Of a stretch of 64,000 nt of DNA, positions 9,202 through 18,288 are shown piece by piece. The position numbers were made by a program, and so were the translations under genes. The stretch's first letter is position 1. Each line of letters begins with the position of its first letter. The stretch is from Venatoribacter pacificus (GTDB lineage: Bacteria > Pseudomonadota > Gammaproteobacteria > Pseudomonadales > Oceanobacteraceae): assembly GCF_025318105.1 (NCBI RefSeq), contig NZ_JAOANI010000019.1, forward strand, positions 310,001-374,000, given 5' to 3'. The notes beneath the pieces are model-generated. The model saw only the letters and a list, made by a program, of their open reading frames with translations, was not told the DNA's origin and made no database searches.

Positions 9202-9989
9202 TGTTGCGCCCCCTTCTGTTGAGCGGTGGGTATTGTCGTTACAGACTTAAGAGAGGCCTGAGTGGGTAATGGCAGCACCATCAGCTCCGGCGCAGCAATC
9301 TGCTGGGCCACTTTTAACGCTTTGCGCAGGTCTCGCATGTAGCCGTCATCCAGCGCCAGCCATTGGCTTTCACCCTTGTGCCAGAGCCAGGCATGCTGAC
9401 CATCATTGCTGATGCGATACAGGGCCAGGCGGCCAACGCGCAGGAAGTCGTAGGAAATGCTATCCATCTGGCCACGATAGGCTTCGATGTTGCGGCCGTA
9501 ATCCACTTCCACCTGATACGCTTCGAGCACGCGGCGGAATTTTTCCGACACGGTGACATCGGCACGGGTCAGTAAGTCTTTCAGCAACGCGATACGGGCG
9601 CTGCGCTCCTGCGGCAGAAACGGTGTATCCAGCGCCACAAACTGTTCCAGTGAATCAAGCATGCGGCTCATCAGCGGCAGAATGCCACGCTCAGTGCGCT
9701 CAATTTCGGTGATCTGACGCGCCAGCGATTCCAGTTCTTTGTCCTGGTTATACACAATGGCGGCCATCTGGCGGTTGTAGAGGCTCAGTTGCTCAGTTTC
9801 GGCACGTAACTGGCGATATTCAGTCAGTAACTGCTGAGTCTGATCATCCAGTTTTTCAACATTCTGCTGGCTGCTGCGGCCGCTTTGGTCGGTGGCGCTG
9901 ATCTGCCCCTGGGCGCTGGTTAAATTATCAGCCTGGACGCTCAATGTGCTGCTTAACAGCAAGGCGGCGATGGTGTGCGGAGTTTTCAT
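9198..9989 (-). CDS. DUF3450 periplasmic protein, first gene of TonB2 module
   Basis: 263 aa, with a signal peptide (KTPHTIAALLLSSTLSVQA). It then has a long coiled coil (residues about 40-100, including TQQLLTEYRQLRAETEQL) and a compact C-terminal domain containing YRISNDGQHAWLWHKGESQW. DUF3450 proteins are found almost only at the head of ttpC-exbB-exbD-tonB-TPR operons. A role in coupling the module to the cell wall or outer membrane is inference. Its stop overlaps the ttpC start. About 140 bases separate it from the upstream gene, which ends in a terminator, so the module probably has its own promoter there. Confidence 0.82.
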   Translation of the reverse strand: MKTPHTIAALLLSSTLSVQADNLTSAQGQISATDQSGRSSQQNVEKLDDQTQQLLTEYRQLRAETEQLSLYNRQMAAIVYNQDKELESLARQITEIERTERGILPLMSRMLDSLEQFVALDTPFLPQERSARIALLKDLLTRADVTVSEKFRRVLEAYQVEVDYGRNIEAYRGQMDSISYDFLRVGRLALYRISNDGQHAWLWHKGESQWLALDDGYMRDLRKALKVAQQIAAPELMVLPLPTQASLKSVTTIPTAQQKGAQQ

Positions 9990-10090
9990 GACCGGTCGTT
10001 GTCCCTGTCAATGTGAAGTGGTATCTCGTGGGGAAAGAGTCTAACGGCGTTGTATTAACGTTAACTGAATGCCACTAAACGAGTTGAAGC

Positions 10091-10120
10091 AAAAAGCCGG
10101 CTGCATTATGCCGCCGGCTT
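10091..10120 (-). terminator. Rho-independent terminator of the M16C peptidase gene
   Basis: Read on the minus strand, AAGCCGGC...GCCGGCTT forms an 8-bp stem followed by a T run. It begins 10 bases past the stop codon of the peptidase gene. Confidence 0.85.
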
Positions 10121-10129
10121 GGCAATCAA

Positions 10130-13027
10130 TCAATAATCATTCGCAATTAAACCAAGATTGCTGGCCAGCTTATCGCTGCCGCGGGGGGCAATAACGGCTT
10201 TACTGCCTGGCTGATTGCGCAGGTACTGCTCCGCCACGCGCTGTACATCGTGCCATTGGGTGGCCAGTACCCGTTCACGGAACTGCTGTCGCAGCGCTTT
10301 GCTGCGTCCGCTTTTGTCCTGATGAAAGCTCTGCTTGGCTTCGCCTGCCGGTGATCCCGGACGATCCATGCCGCCGATCAGGCCCAGTACCGATTGTTCA
10401 ATCAGGTCATCCCCACTCTTGCGCGCCAGCAACCAGTCAATGGAGGCGGCGAAGTCTACGAACGTGCCTTCCACCCGTGGGTCGCGGTAGGAATAGAATT
10501 TAAAGCAGGCCAGTGCCGAATCCTGTGTCGCCCCGGCACCGTAGGCACCACCGCGCTCACGGATGGCGGTATGCAGGAAGGCATTACGCAGCAGCCCGGC
10601 CATAACCGCCAGCGGTGCAGCATCGGCGTGATCCATGGTGACGGTGGGCAACGCCCAGGCGCAGAAATTCACCTGCGAATCGACCATCCAGTAAGTAGCG
10701 GTTTTTGGCATATCCCAGCTCAGCGCTGATGCCGGTGCAGTGGCCTGTGGCGTCCAGCAACTCTGCAGACTGGCCAGGTGCGCTGCTGCGCCCTGTTCGT
10801 CATGCACCAGCAAAGCCTGTTGTGGCTGGGCAATCTGCTGATAAATATCCTGCAGCGCGTCAGAAAGGAAACCCGCGCCTTCTTTCTGTGCTCGCTGCAG
10901 GCGTTCTTTCAGGCGTTTTACCTGCGGCAGACCGCCGAGTCCATTGGAGACATTCGCCGTGCGGTTCAGTGGTGCCGCCGCCAGAGACATGGCCAGGCCA
11001 TGGCCGCTGCCGGTAATGCCCTGCTCACGGCGGGATTTGGCCTGCGTCAGCAGATCCAGCAGGCGGGTCTCTTCGGTAAAAGTGGGGGCCTGCCAGGTTT
11101 CCTGCATCAAAGCGCTGAATTCATCGGCTTTAGCGGTCAGTGCCTTGCCGCTCATCACCAGATAGCCTTCCAGCTGATTGGTGTCATCCACCTTGCCTTT
11201 CAGGCTGGCGTAGGCTGAAAGGCTGCCTACTACTGCAGTCTGCTTCTGCTGCTGGTACAGGTAATCGTTGCCACCGGCACCGACCTCACTCCAGGCCTGG
11301 GTGAAGAATGGCACCCAGCTCAGCTGCTCGGCACTGAAAGCCGGCAGGTCCGCCAGTAACTGCTGATAGATCAGGCCGTTGGTGCCAGCCACGTATTCCG
11401 TTGCTGGCAGTCCGTCCTGATGTTGCTGACTTGGCGCCACGTAACTGACTTGCGGGCGCACGTCAGCCAGTGTCACCTGCGGCAGCAGACCCGGATCATC
11501 TTCCTGCTCCTGACGTTCTTTTAAAGCCTGCGCCTGATCCAGAATGGCCTGAGTCTGCTCGGCGCTCAGATTGGCTTTGATTTCGGCCAGACGTTGTTCT
11601 TCCAGGCGTTTCATTTCATCGTTCATGCCACTGTCCGGACGCAGGGTAAAGCGCACCCGATGGCGGTTGTTCAGCAACAGACGCTGCACCGCCTCCTGCA
11701 TAAAGCCTGGCTGGCTGGCTTTACTGCGCAGCCGTTCCAGTGCCGGATCAAGGTTCAGCAAGGCGGCCGGATCGCCGTAATGGGTTGCCGCAGGTAATGA
11801 ATTGAAGATAAGTTGCAGGCCATACGGGTAGTGATCACCACCGATTTCACGCTGATGCAGTTCCAGCTGATGCAGCGCGGCATCGATCATGCTTTGCTCC
11901 ACGCCGTTATCGGCCACCGCCTGCAGGGTGTCGAGAATCAGCTGCTCGGTTGCTTCGGCATGTTCCGGTTCGCTGCCTTCGATGCCGCACATAAAACTCA
12001 TTTCGCGGTTGGAATCTTCCAGCCCGCACAGCGGTGACGGTGAGCCGCCCAGATCGGTTTCTTCCAGCGCGCGGCGCAGTGGTGAGGCGCTGTTGTCGAG
12101 CAGCACCTGACTGACCAGATGGGCTTCCAGCTGGGCATCCAGATCGGTGGATTCCCCCAGCAGCCAGCCCAGTACGTGGTGGGTCTGGGCGCTCAGGTCT
12201 TCGCTGTCGATGCCATAGCATTGCTCAACTGCCAGAGGCGCGGCGTAGCGTTTCTCCGGCTCCACGCGCCATTGTTTATCCTGACGTTCAAAGCGGCTCA
12301 ATGCCTGGCTTTCAAGGGTGTCGTGCAGTTCGCTCACATCCATGTTGCCGAAGGTCATAAAGATGGCGTTGGATGGGTGATAATGGGTTTTATAGAAGCT
12401 GACCAGTTGCTCATAGGTCAGGTCGGTGATTTCCGCCGGCTCACCACCGCTGTTGTAGTGGTAGGTTGTGGTCGGAAACAGATAACTGCTGATGCCCTGC
12501 CACAACTGGCTGACGGTGGACGACATCGCGCCTTTCATTTCGTTGAACACCACGCCTTTGTATTCCAGTGGCGAATCAGCATTGCCCTCTTCGCTGAATT
12601 CAATGCGATGGCCTTCCTGGGCAAAATCCAGCTCATGCAGACGCGAGAAAAACACCGCATCCAGATATACGTCGAGCAGGTTTTTGAAGTCTTTATCGTT
12701 CTGGGACGCAAAGGGGTATGCGGTCCAGTCGCTGCTGGTCATGGCATTCATAAAGGTATTCAGCGAGCGGCGCGTCATCATAAAAAAAGGATCGCGTACC
12801 GGGTACTTCTCGCTGCCGCACAGTGCGGTATGTTCCAGAATGTGCGCCACCCCGGTGGAATCGTGAGGCATGGTACGCAGGGCGACCATAAAGGCTTTTT
12901 CATCGTAGTCGGTAGCCAGATGATAATGCACCGCGCCGGTGGCGATGTGCTCATAGTGAAGAATATCGATATTCAGCGATTCAACGCGCGTGCTGCCGAG
13001 GTGACGAAAAGCGTTTGATGATGACAT
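10130..13027 (-). CDS. M16C (PreP/presequence protease-like) zinc metallopeptidase
   Basis: 965 aa from MSSSNAFRHLGS; the frame extends 20 codons upstream but without a conserved start. The inverted zinc motif HILEH is at residues 62-66, with the family sequence TALCGSEKYPVRDPFF just after it. Two M16 halves are joined as one long chain, the size of mitochondrial PreP and yeast Cym1 (about 1000 aa). PreP-type enzymes degrade short unstructured peptides in a closed chamber. No signal peptide is seen, so it is probably cytoplasmic. The gene is monocistronic with its own terminator. Confidence 0.9.
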   Translation of the reverse strand: MSSSNAFRHLGSTRVESLNIDILHYEHIATGAVHYHLATDYDEKAFMVALRTMPHDSTGVAHILEHTALCGSEKYPVRDPFFMMTRRSLNTFMNAMTSSDWTAYPFASQNDKDFKNLLDVYLDAVFFSRLHELDFAQEGHRIEFSEEGNADSPLEYKGVVFNEMKGAMSSTVSQLWQGISSYLFPTTTYHYNSGGEPAEITDLTYEQLVSFYKTHYHPSNAIFMTFGNMDVSELHDTLESQALSRFERQDKQWRVEPEKRYAAPLAVEQCYGIDSEDLSAQTHHVLGWLLGESTDLDAQLEAHLVSQVLLDNSASPLRRALEETDLGGSPSPLCGLEDSNREMSFMCGIEGSEPEHAEATEQLILDTLQAVADNGVEQSMIDAALHQLELHQREIGGDHYPYGLQLIFNSLPAATHYGDPAALLNLDPALERLRSKASQPGFMQEAVQRLLLNNRHRVRFTLRPDSGMNDEMKRLEEQRLAEIKANLSAEQTQAILDQAQALKERQEQEDDPGLLPQVTLADVRPQVSYVAPSQQHQDGLPATEYVAGTNGLIYQQLLADLPAFSAEQLSWVPFFTQAWSEVGAGGNDYLYQQQKQTAVVGSLSAYASLKGKVDDTNQLEGYLVMSGKALTAKADEFSALMQETWQAPTFTEETRLLDLLTQAKSRREQGITGSGHGLAMSLAAAPLNRTANVSNGLGGLPQVKRLKERLQRAQKEGAGFLSDALQDIYQQIAQPQQALLVHDEQGAAAHLASLQSCWTPQATAPASALSWDMPKTATYWMVDSQVNFCAWALPTVTMDHADAAPLAVMAGLLRNAFLHTAIRERGGAYGAGATQDSALACFKFYSYRDPRVEGTFVDFAASIDWLLARKSGDDLIEQSVLGLIGGMDRPGSPAGEAKQSFHQDKSGRSKALRQQFRERVLATQWHDVQRVAEQYLRNQPGSKAVIAPRGSDKLASNLGLIANDY

Positions 13028-13176
13028 ACAGCTCTCTGTTATCCTGATGTGTAAACTCAGGTATGTTATCAGTTGTCTGACAGGCACAGAACCTCAGTCG
13101 CGCAAAGTGCTTGCACCAGCCTGTTCTTTCTGTGCACTAATCAGCCAGCATGCCGACCACAAACCGCAGGAGCCTT

Positions 13177-14316
13177 ATGAATACCGAACCGCGCTGGGAC
13201 GATGAATTCCCGGTCAACCACGAGTGCCTGTATCTGAATCACGCCGCCGTTGCGCCCTGGCCGGAACGCGCGCGGATTGCTGTCAGCGATTTTGCCGCCG
13301 AAAACACCGCCCTCGGCGCCAGTCGCTATCCGCACTGGAGCGCAATGGAGGCTGGCCTTAAGCGCAACCTTGAGACATTAATTGATGCCCCGAAGGGCTC
13401 TGTCGCGCTGGTGAAAAATACGTCCGAAGCATTATCGTTCGTGGCGAATGGCATCGACTGGCAGCCGGGCGACGTGGTAGTGATCAGCGATCAGGAATTT
13501 CCATCCAATCGCATCGCCTGGGAAGCGCTGGCGTGCAAAGGCGTCAAGGTTATTGCCGTTGCTTTGCCCTGGGATGACCCGGAATCCCTGTTGCTGGAAG
13601 CCCTGGCGCAGAAACCACGATTGTTGTCGATCAGCGCCATTCAATATGCCACGGGGCTAACGCTGGATCTGGTCCGGTTGGGCGAAGCCTGTCGGGCGGC
13701 GGGCACCCTTTTCTGTGTTGATGCCATTCAGGCGGTGGGCGCCCTGCCGTTTTCGGTTCAGGCGATTCAGGCCGATTTCGCTATGGCCGACGGCCACAAG
13801 TGGTTACTTGGCCCGGAAGGTCTGGGGTTTTTCTATGTCCGCCCGCAGGTGATGGATCAGTTGACGCTGTCAGAGTACGGTTGGCACATGGTGGAAGACA
13901 TGGGCAATTACGATCGGAAAGACTGGCAACCGGCAGCCGATGCGCGTCGTTTTGAATGCGGCAGCCCCAATATGCTGGCAGCATCGGCATTGAAAGCCAG
14001 TACTGATCTGCTATTGGAAGTGGGTATGGATCAGGTAGCTACCCGCGTGGTAACTAACGTGCTGTATCTGAAAGAATTGCTGGACGACAAAGGTGCCACC
14101 TTTATCAACCCACTGCTGCATCAGCGTCCGTCCGGCATTCTGACTTTCCATTTTATGGGGAAAGACAGCGCACAGCTGTACAAACTGCTGATGCAGGCAG
14201 GTGTCATCTGTGCCAATCGTGGTGGCGGCATCCGCTTCTCACCGCATTTTCACACCACTCAGGAAGTGATGGAAGACGCCGTAGATGCCGTGGAGTGCCT
14301 GATCGAAGCGCTCTGA
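13177..14316 (+). CDS. Class V aminotransferase-fold PLP enzyme
   Basis: 379 aa from MNTEPRWDDEFP, with a CAGGAG ribosome site 5 bases upstream. It has the fold-type I PLP features of the NifS/class V group: LYLNHAAVAPWP at the N-terminus, a phosphate-binding VKNTSEALSFVANG, FCVDAIQAVGALP with the cofactor Asp, and the PLP lysine in MADGHKWLLGPEGLGFFYV. It lacks the mobile active-site Cys loop expected of a true group I cysteine desulfurase, so desulfurase activity is doubtful; the substrate is unknown. It converges on the pilZ gene and the two share a terminator. Confidence 0.82.
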   Translation: MNTEPRWDDEFPVNHECLYLNHAAVAPWPERARIAVSDFAAENTALGASRYPHWSAMEAGLKRNLETLIDAPKGSVALVKNTSEALSFVANGIDWQPGDVVVISDQEFPSNRIAWEALACKGVKVIAVALPWDDPESLLLEALAQKPRLLSISAIQYATGLTLDLVRLGEACRAAGTLFCVDAIQAVGALPFSVQAIQADFAMADGHKWLLGPEGLGFFYVRPQVMDQLTLSEYGWHMVEDMGNYDRKDWQPAADARRFECGSPNMLAASALKASTDLLLEVGMDQVATRVVTNVLYLKELLDDKGATFINPLLHQRPSGILTFHFMGKDSAQLYKLLMQAGVICANRGGGIRFSPHFHTTQEVMEDAVDAVECLIEAL

Positions 14317-14330
14317 ATACAAAGATGACA

Positions 14331-14367
14331 GGCACAAAAAAGAGCGCCTGAGCGCTCTTTTTGTGCC
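14331..14367. terminator. Bidirectional terminator, long perfect inverted repeat
   Basis: GGCACAAAAAAGAGCGC pairs with GCGCTCTTTTTGTGCC over nearly its whole length around a short loop. It ends the aminotransferase gene (+) and the long fab/holB/pilZ transcript (-). Confidence 0.92.
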
Positions 14368-14394
14368 TGCCGAATGGCTATATCGGCCATCTGG

Positions 14395-14745
14395 CTACAT
14401 CGTATGGGTAATGCGATCCGACTTCAGGGCACCGGCCAGGTAGGTTTCGATCTTGTCGCGAGCCATGCTTTCGTCGCCGGTAAACTGCACGCCAATACCG
14501 GCGACTTTGTTGCCTTGTGCACCTTTCGGCGTTACCCAAATGACTTTGCCAGCCACCGGGATTTTCTCGGCTTCATCCATCAGCTTCAGCAGCATGAAGA
14601 CTTCATCGCCTAACTGATACTGTTTGTTGGTCGGAATAAACAAACCGCCTTCTTTGATAAACGGCATATAGGCGGCGTAAAGAACCGATTTATCTTTAAT
14701 GGTCAGCGACAAAATGCCGCTGCGGGCACCTAAATTGGCGGTCAT
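14395..14745 (-). CDS. pilZ: PilZ-domain protein
   Basis: 116 aa, cytoplasmic, from MTANLGARSGILSLTI. It matches the type IV pilus PilZ family, whose prototype does not bind c-di-GMP well. The usual RxxxR and D/NxSxxG signatures are absent or degenerate here; the visible core is KEGGLFIPTNKQYQLGDEVFMLLKLMDE (read as two segments) and GKVIWVTPKGAQGNKVAGIGVQF. It is the last gene of the block, overlapping holB by four bases, exactly the pilZ position in Pseudomonas. It supports pilus assembly with FimX/PilB-type partners. Confidence 0.87.
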   Translation of the reverse strand: MTANLGARSGILSLTIKDKSVLYAAYMPFIKEGGLFIPTNKQYQLGDEVFMLLKLMDEAEKIPVAGKVIWVTPKGAQGNKVAGIGVQFTGDESMARDKIETYLAGALKSDRITHTM

Positions 14746-15743
14746 GCATGCTCCCCGCGATGACTGTCCTGAACGATCTGCTGCCAATCCAGCAACAGGG
14801 ATTCAAGCAGCAACTGCTTATTATAGTTACCGCCACCGGACAGCAACTGCCCGAGTACGGCCTGAACTTTATGCTGCAAGGTTATCAGCTTTGCCGGATT
14901 CAGGGTAGCGCACGGCAGCAACTGAAAAACCTGATCGGTAAACACCAGTTGCTGCGCGCTGATACCCAGTTTCGCCTTCAGACAGTCCGACAAAATTGAA
15001 TAAAACCAGGAGGTTACATCCTGAAACTCAAGCTTATTCCAGCCTTCTGCAGCGGCTTGTAGTGGAATCTGGCCCAAGCTCCACTGGCGCAGCAGATCAA
15101 ACCAGCGCTGCTGCTGGGTGCTTTGCTCGCGCGTCAGCCAATCCAGTGCTTTTAACGGTGCCTGATGATTCATGCGCAACGCCGGCTCTGCCACGTCAGC
15201 GGCAAAACCCTGCTGCTGCAGCCAGCTCAGCGCTTCAGACTGTCCCGGCGGACTGAGCTGCAGGCGCTGACAGCGACTGCGGATGGTTGGCAGCACCGAG
15301 CCGAAACGCTCGGTTTCTAACAACAAAAAGCTTTCACCGGCCGGTTCTTCCAGAGTCTTCAGCAGTGCGTTGGCGGCGTTGGTGTTCATCACTTCAACCG
15401 GACGCAGGCTGACCACCTGACAGCGACTGATCTGCGGTGTCTGGGCGAGGAAGTTATTGATTTTACGAATGGCATCAATGCGGATCTGGCGACTGCCGTC
15501 TTCCGGCTGGCACAGCATAAAGTCCGGATGACTGCCGGCTGCCCAAAGCTGGCAGCTGTGGCATGCGCCACAGGGTTCGGCTTCATCGCGCAGGCATAAC
15601 AGCCATTGCGCGGCATGCAAAGCCAGTTGATGCTTGCCGATGCCTTCAAGGCCCGTCAGCAATAGCGCATGGGGCAGCCCGCTGCTTTGCTGGCGGCGCA
15701 CCAGTTCATGCCATACGTCCTGATGCCAGGGTTGCACGCTCAT
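14742..15743 (-). CDS. holB: DNA polymerase III subunit delta'
   Basis: 333 aa, part of the clamp loader. The N-terminal AAA+ module has a nucleotide loop GLEGIGKHQLA (degenerate, as normal for delta') and a zinc-binding set CLRDEAEPCGACHSCQL with four cysteines. The sensor motif PTIRSRCQRLQL includes SRC. The C-terminal helical domain ends near the pilZ start. The gene overlaps tmk at its start and pilZ at its end by four bases each, implying translational coupling. Confidence 0.93.
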   Translation of the reverse strand: MSVQPWHQDVWHELVRRQQSSGLPHALLLTGLEGIGKHQLALHAAQWLLCLRDEAEPCGACHSCQLWAAGSHPDFMLCQPEDGSRQIRIDAIRKINNFLAQTPQISRCQVVSLRPVEVMNTNAANALLKTLEEPAGESFLLLETERFGSVLPTIRSRCQRLQLSPPGQSEALSWLQQQGFAADVAEPALRMNHQAPLKALDWLTREQSTQQQRWFDLLRQWSLGQIPLQAAAEGWNKLEFQDVTSWFYSILSDCLKAKLGISAQQLVFTDQVFQLLPCATLNPAKLITLQHKVQAVLGQLLSGGGNYNKQLLLESLLLDWQQIVQDSHRGEHA

Positions 15744-16399
15744 GAATCAGCTCCGGGTAACAGCGTTAGCAAAACCTGTTCGATCTGCTGCTGCACCGCC
15801 GTTAATGGTTGTGCGGCATCAATACGGCGGAAGCGTTCATGCTGAGTGGTCAGCCAGTCAAAGCCCTGCTGTACGCGCTCAAAGAAATCCAGCTGCTCCT
15901 GCTCAAAACGATCAACCGCTTCGCCGGCCTGGTCAGCACGGCCACGGGCGCGCCCCATACCCACGGCGAGTGGCGCTTCCAGCAGCAAGGTGCAGTCCGG
16001 TTCCAGCCCCTGCTGTACCAGTGCTTTCAGCTGTTCAATTTGTGCCAGTGGCAGCTGGCGACCAAAACCCTGATAAGCAATGGTGGAGTCGGTAAAACGA
16101 TCACACAGTACCCAGGCACCGCGCGCCAGCGCCGGTTGAATGAGCGCCTGCAGATGCTGAGCACGGGCTGCAAACACCAGCAGCAGCTCAGTCAGGGGTT
16201 GCATGGTTTCAGCGTGATGGGCTTTTAACAGCCGCTCACGGATGGTTTCGGCGATTTCAGTACCGCCCGGCTCACGGGTAACGACGACTTCAATGCCACG
16301 GGCGCGCAGCCACTCAGCACAGAAGGCGATATTGGTGGATTTACCCACCCCTTCTCCGCCTTCAAAGGTAATAAACAAGCCTGGTTGCGGCTTTGTCAT
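15740..16399 (-). CDS. tmk: Thymidylate kinase
   Basis: 219 aa. It phosphorylates dTMP to dTDP. The P-loop FEGGEGVGKST is at residues 12-22, followed by TREPGGTEIAE (the DRX/REPGG substrate motif), CDRFTDSTIAYQGFGR, and the lid region GRARGRADQAGEAVDRFE with Arg residues. The length is standard. It lies in the mltG-tmk-holB string, with 15 bases to the mltG stop codon. Confidence 0.95.
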   Translation of the reverse strand: MTKPQPGLFITFEGGEGVGKSTNIAFCAEWLRARGIEVVVTREPGGTEIAETIRERLLKAHHAETMQPLTELLLVFAARAQHLQALIQPALARGAWVLCDRFTDSTIAYQGFGRQLPLAQIEQLKALVQQGLEPDCTLLLEAPLAVGMGRARGRADQAGEAVDRFEQEQLDFFERVQQGFDWLTTQHERFRRIDAAQPLTAVQQQIEQVLLTLLPGADS

Positions 16400-16414
16400 A
16401 CGGGATGTTCCTGC

Positions 16415-17455
16415 TCAGGATTCTGGCGCAGCGGCTTCTGCCGGCGCCGATCGGTAATCTTTTTTGCGACGGAAAATCTGATATTTCCGCACTGCTTTGT
16501 TGTGCTCTTCCAGCGTTGCCGAGAATTGATGGCTGCCGTCGCCGCGGGCCACAAAGTACAATTCATCGCCTGCGGCCGGATTCAGCGCCGCATCCAGTGC
16601 GGCCCGGCCCGCCAGTGCAATGGGTGTTGGTGGCAGGCCTTTCTGGCGGTAGGTATTGTACGGATTTGTCCGGTCCTGCAGATGTTTTTTACGCAAATTG
16701 CCGTCAAATTGTGGGCCCAGACCATAAATAACCGTTGGATCGGTCTCCAGACGCATGTTTTTCTGCATCCTGCGTACGAATACACCCGCAATCACCGGGC
16801 GCTCGGCAATGACCCCGGTTTCTTTTTCCACGATGGAAGCCATGATCAGGGCCTCGTAAGGACTGTGGTACGGCAGGTCGGCAGCGCGTTGCTCCCAGGC
16901 CTCCGCCAATTGCCCGCGCATGCGCTGGTAAGCCTGACGAAGAACCGACGACACCCCTTCGCCACTGTGATAAACGTAAGTGTCGGGGTACAACCAGCCT
17001 TCAGGGTTCCCTTGCAGGCCGAGCACCTCCGCCACCCGCTCCGGCGTTAGTGGGGTCAGATCCTGGGTCAGACGCGGCGCCTGTGCCAGAGCCGTGAGAG
17101 CATCCCGTAACTGCAGCCCTTCAATCAGGCTGACGCGATACGTCACCGGGCTTGCGGTTGCGAGAAATGACAACAATTCACCGCCGCTCAGTTCTGGCGG
17201 AATTTCGTACTCGCCAACCCGCAACACCCGCTCCTGCCCGGTCAGGCGTGCCTGAATGCGCAACAGCAGCGCCGAAGGCAGCCAGCCATCGGCCTGCCAG
17301 CGTCGGCTCAGACTACTGATGGTATCGCCACTGACCACTTCAATGCGCACCGGTTGCTCGTTATTGGTCGGCAGTTGCCAGATGGCCAGCAACGTGGCGC
17401 TGAGTAATAAAAAGGTAAGGGAGGACAAAGCCAGCAGGCGTTTGCTCAGACTCAT
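16415..17455 (-). CDS. mltG: Endolytic murein transglycosylase MltG
   Basis: 346 aa, an inner-membrane protein with one N-terminal helix (LLALSSLTFLLLSATLLAI) and a periplasmic YceG domain. It cleaves nascent glycan strands and so sets their length. The catalytic Glu is in ALIMASIVEKETG; LETDPTVIYGLG and NPYNTYRQKGLPPTPIALAG are further family signatures. A LysM-like segment (VSGDTISSLSRRWQADG) precedes the catalytic part. The start overlaps the pabC stop. Confidence 0.94.
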   Translation of the reverse strand: MSLSKRLLALSSLTFLLLSATLLAIWQLPTNNEQPVRIEVVSGDTISSLSRRWQADGWLPSALLLRIQARLTGQERVLRVGEYEIPPELSGGELLSFLATASPVTYRVSLIEGLQLRDALTALAQAPRLTQDLTPLTPERVAEVLGLQGNPEGWLYPDTYVYHSGEGVSSVLRQAYQRMRGQLAEAWEQRAADLPYHSPYEALIMASIVEKETGVIAERPVIAGVFVRRMQKNMRLETDPTVIYGLGPQFDGNLRKKHLQDRTNPYNTYRQKGLPPTPIALAGRAALDAALNPAAGDELYFVARGDGSHQFSATLEEHNKAVRKYQIFRRKKDYRSAPAEAAAPES

Positions 17456-18288
17456 GCGTAAAGATTCTCCAGATCCTGCTGCAGCGCGGCAATCTGCTGT
17501 TGCGCTGACGAATGTTCGAATGCCTGCCCGTTAATCTGGGCGGCGCTGATAATGCCCTGCAGGCTATTGCAAAAAAACACAGCGTCCGCTGCCAGCAGGC
17601 GCACCCGGTCAATCGTGGTGACCGTAACATTGTACTGACTCAACAGCCAACGCCGGACGACGCCATTAACGCCGCTGCCGCTCAGGTCGGGGGTGATTAA
17701 CCGGCCCTGCTCCAGCAGAAACAGATTACTCATGCAGCCTTCAATAACCTGTCCTGCGGTATCCAGCATGACCGCTTCCTGCCAGTCAGATTCAAAGCGT
17801 TGACGGGCCAGCACCTGCTCCAGCCGGTTGAGGTGCTTAAATCCGGCCAGTGCGGGCTGAATCGCCAGTGCAATATCACTGAAGCCGGCGGTTAAGCCTT
17901 GTGGCAAGCGGTGACAGGCCCAGTCCTGTGGCACAAAAGGTTGCCATTGAATCAGCAGTTCAGGCGTGGCCGGTGGCGCATAACCACGTGGGCCACAGCC
18001 ACGGGTAACGATCAGTTTTCCAGCTTGCAGTGGAGAGTCTGACGCAGCGTCCGGCCGCTGCGCCAGGGTCTGCTCTATTTGCTTCAGACTGTCGATGGGG
18101 AAGTTCAGTGCACACAAGCCCTGCAGTAAACGCTGTCGGTGGTATTTCCACAGCGGAATATGGCCACCGGGCGCAAAGCGGATGGTCTCAAACAGACCAT
18201 CGCCGTACTGTAAGCCGCGATCGGTTGATGGCCAGTGGGTTTGCCACTGACCATCAACCAAGGCGTAAGCGCGGGCAGACTCAGGCAT
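17452..18288 (-). CDS. pabC: Aminodeoxychorismate lyase
   Basis: 278 aa from MPESARAYALVDGQ; the frame is open 54 codons further into fabF, but the family start is here. It is a fold-type IV PLP enzyme that releases pyruvate from 4-amino-4-deoxychorismate to give p-aminobenzoate for folate. Motifs: DRGLQYGDGLFETIR, KLIVTRGCGPRGYAPP with the PLP Lys in the expected place, and GCMSNLFLLEQGRLITPDLSGSGVNG read in parts. It overlaps fabF by eight bases. The partner synthase pabB is at 54.5 kb. Confidence 0.93.
   Translation of the reverse strand: MPESARAYALVDGQWQTHWPSTDRGLQYGDGLFETIRFAPGGHIPLWKYHRQRLLQGLCALNFPIDSLKQIEQTLAQRPDAASDSPLQAGKLIVTRGCGPRGYAPPATPELLIQWQPFVPQDWACHRLPQGLTAGFSDIALAIQPALAGFKHLNRLEQVLARQRFESDWQEAVMLDTAGQVIEGCMSNLFLLEQGRLITPDLSGSGVNGVVRRWLLSQYNVTVTTIDRVRLLAADAVFFCNSLQGIISAAQINGQAFEHSSAQQQIAALQQDLENLYA

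Noticed and set aside
12119..13018. 299-codon plus-strand frame opposite the M16C peptidase
   Set aside because: Antisense shadow of a conserved peptidase domain.
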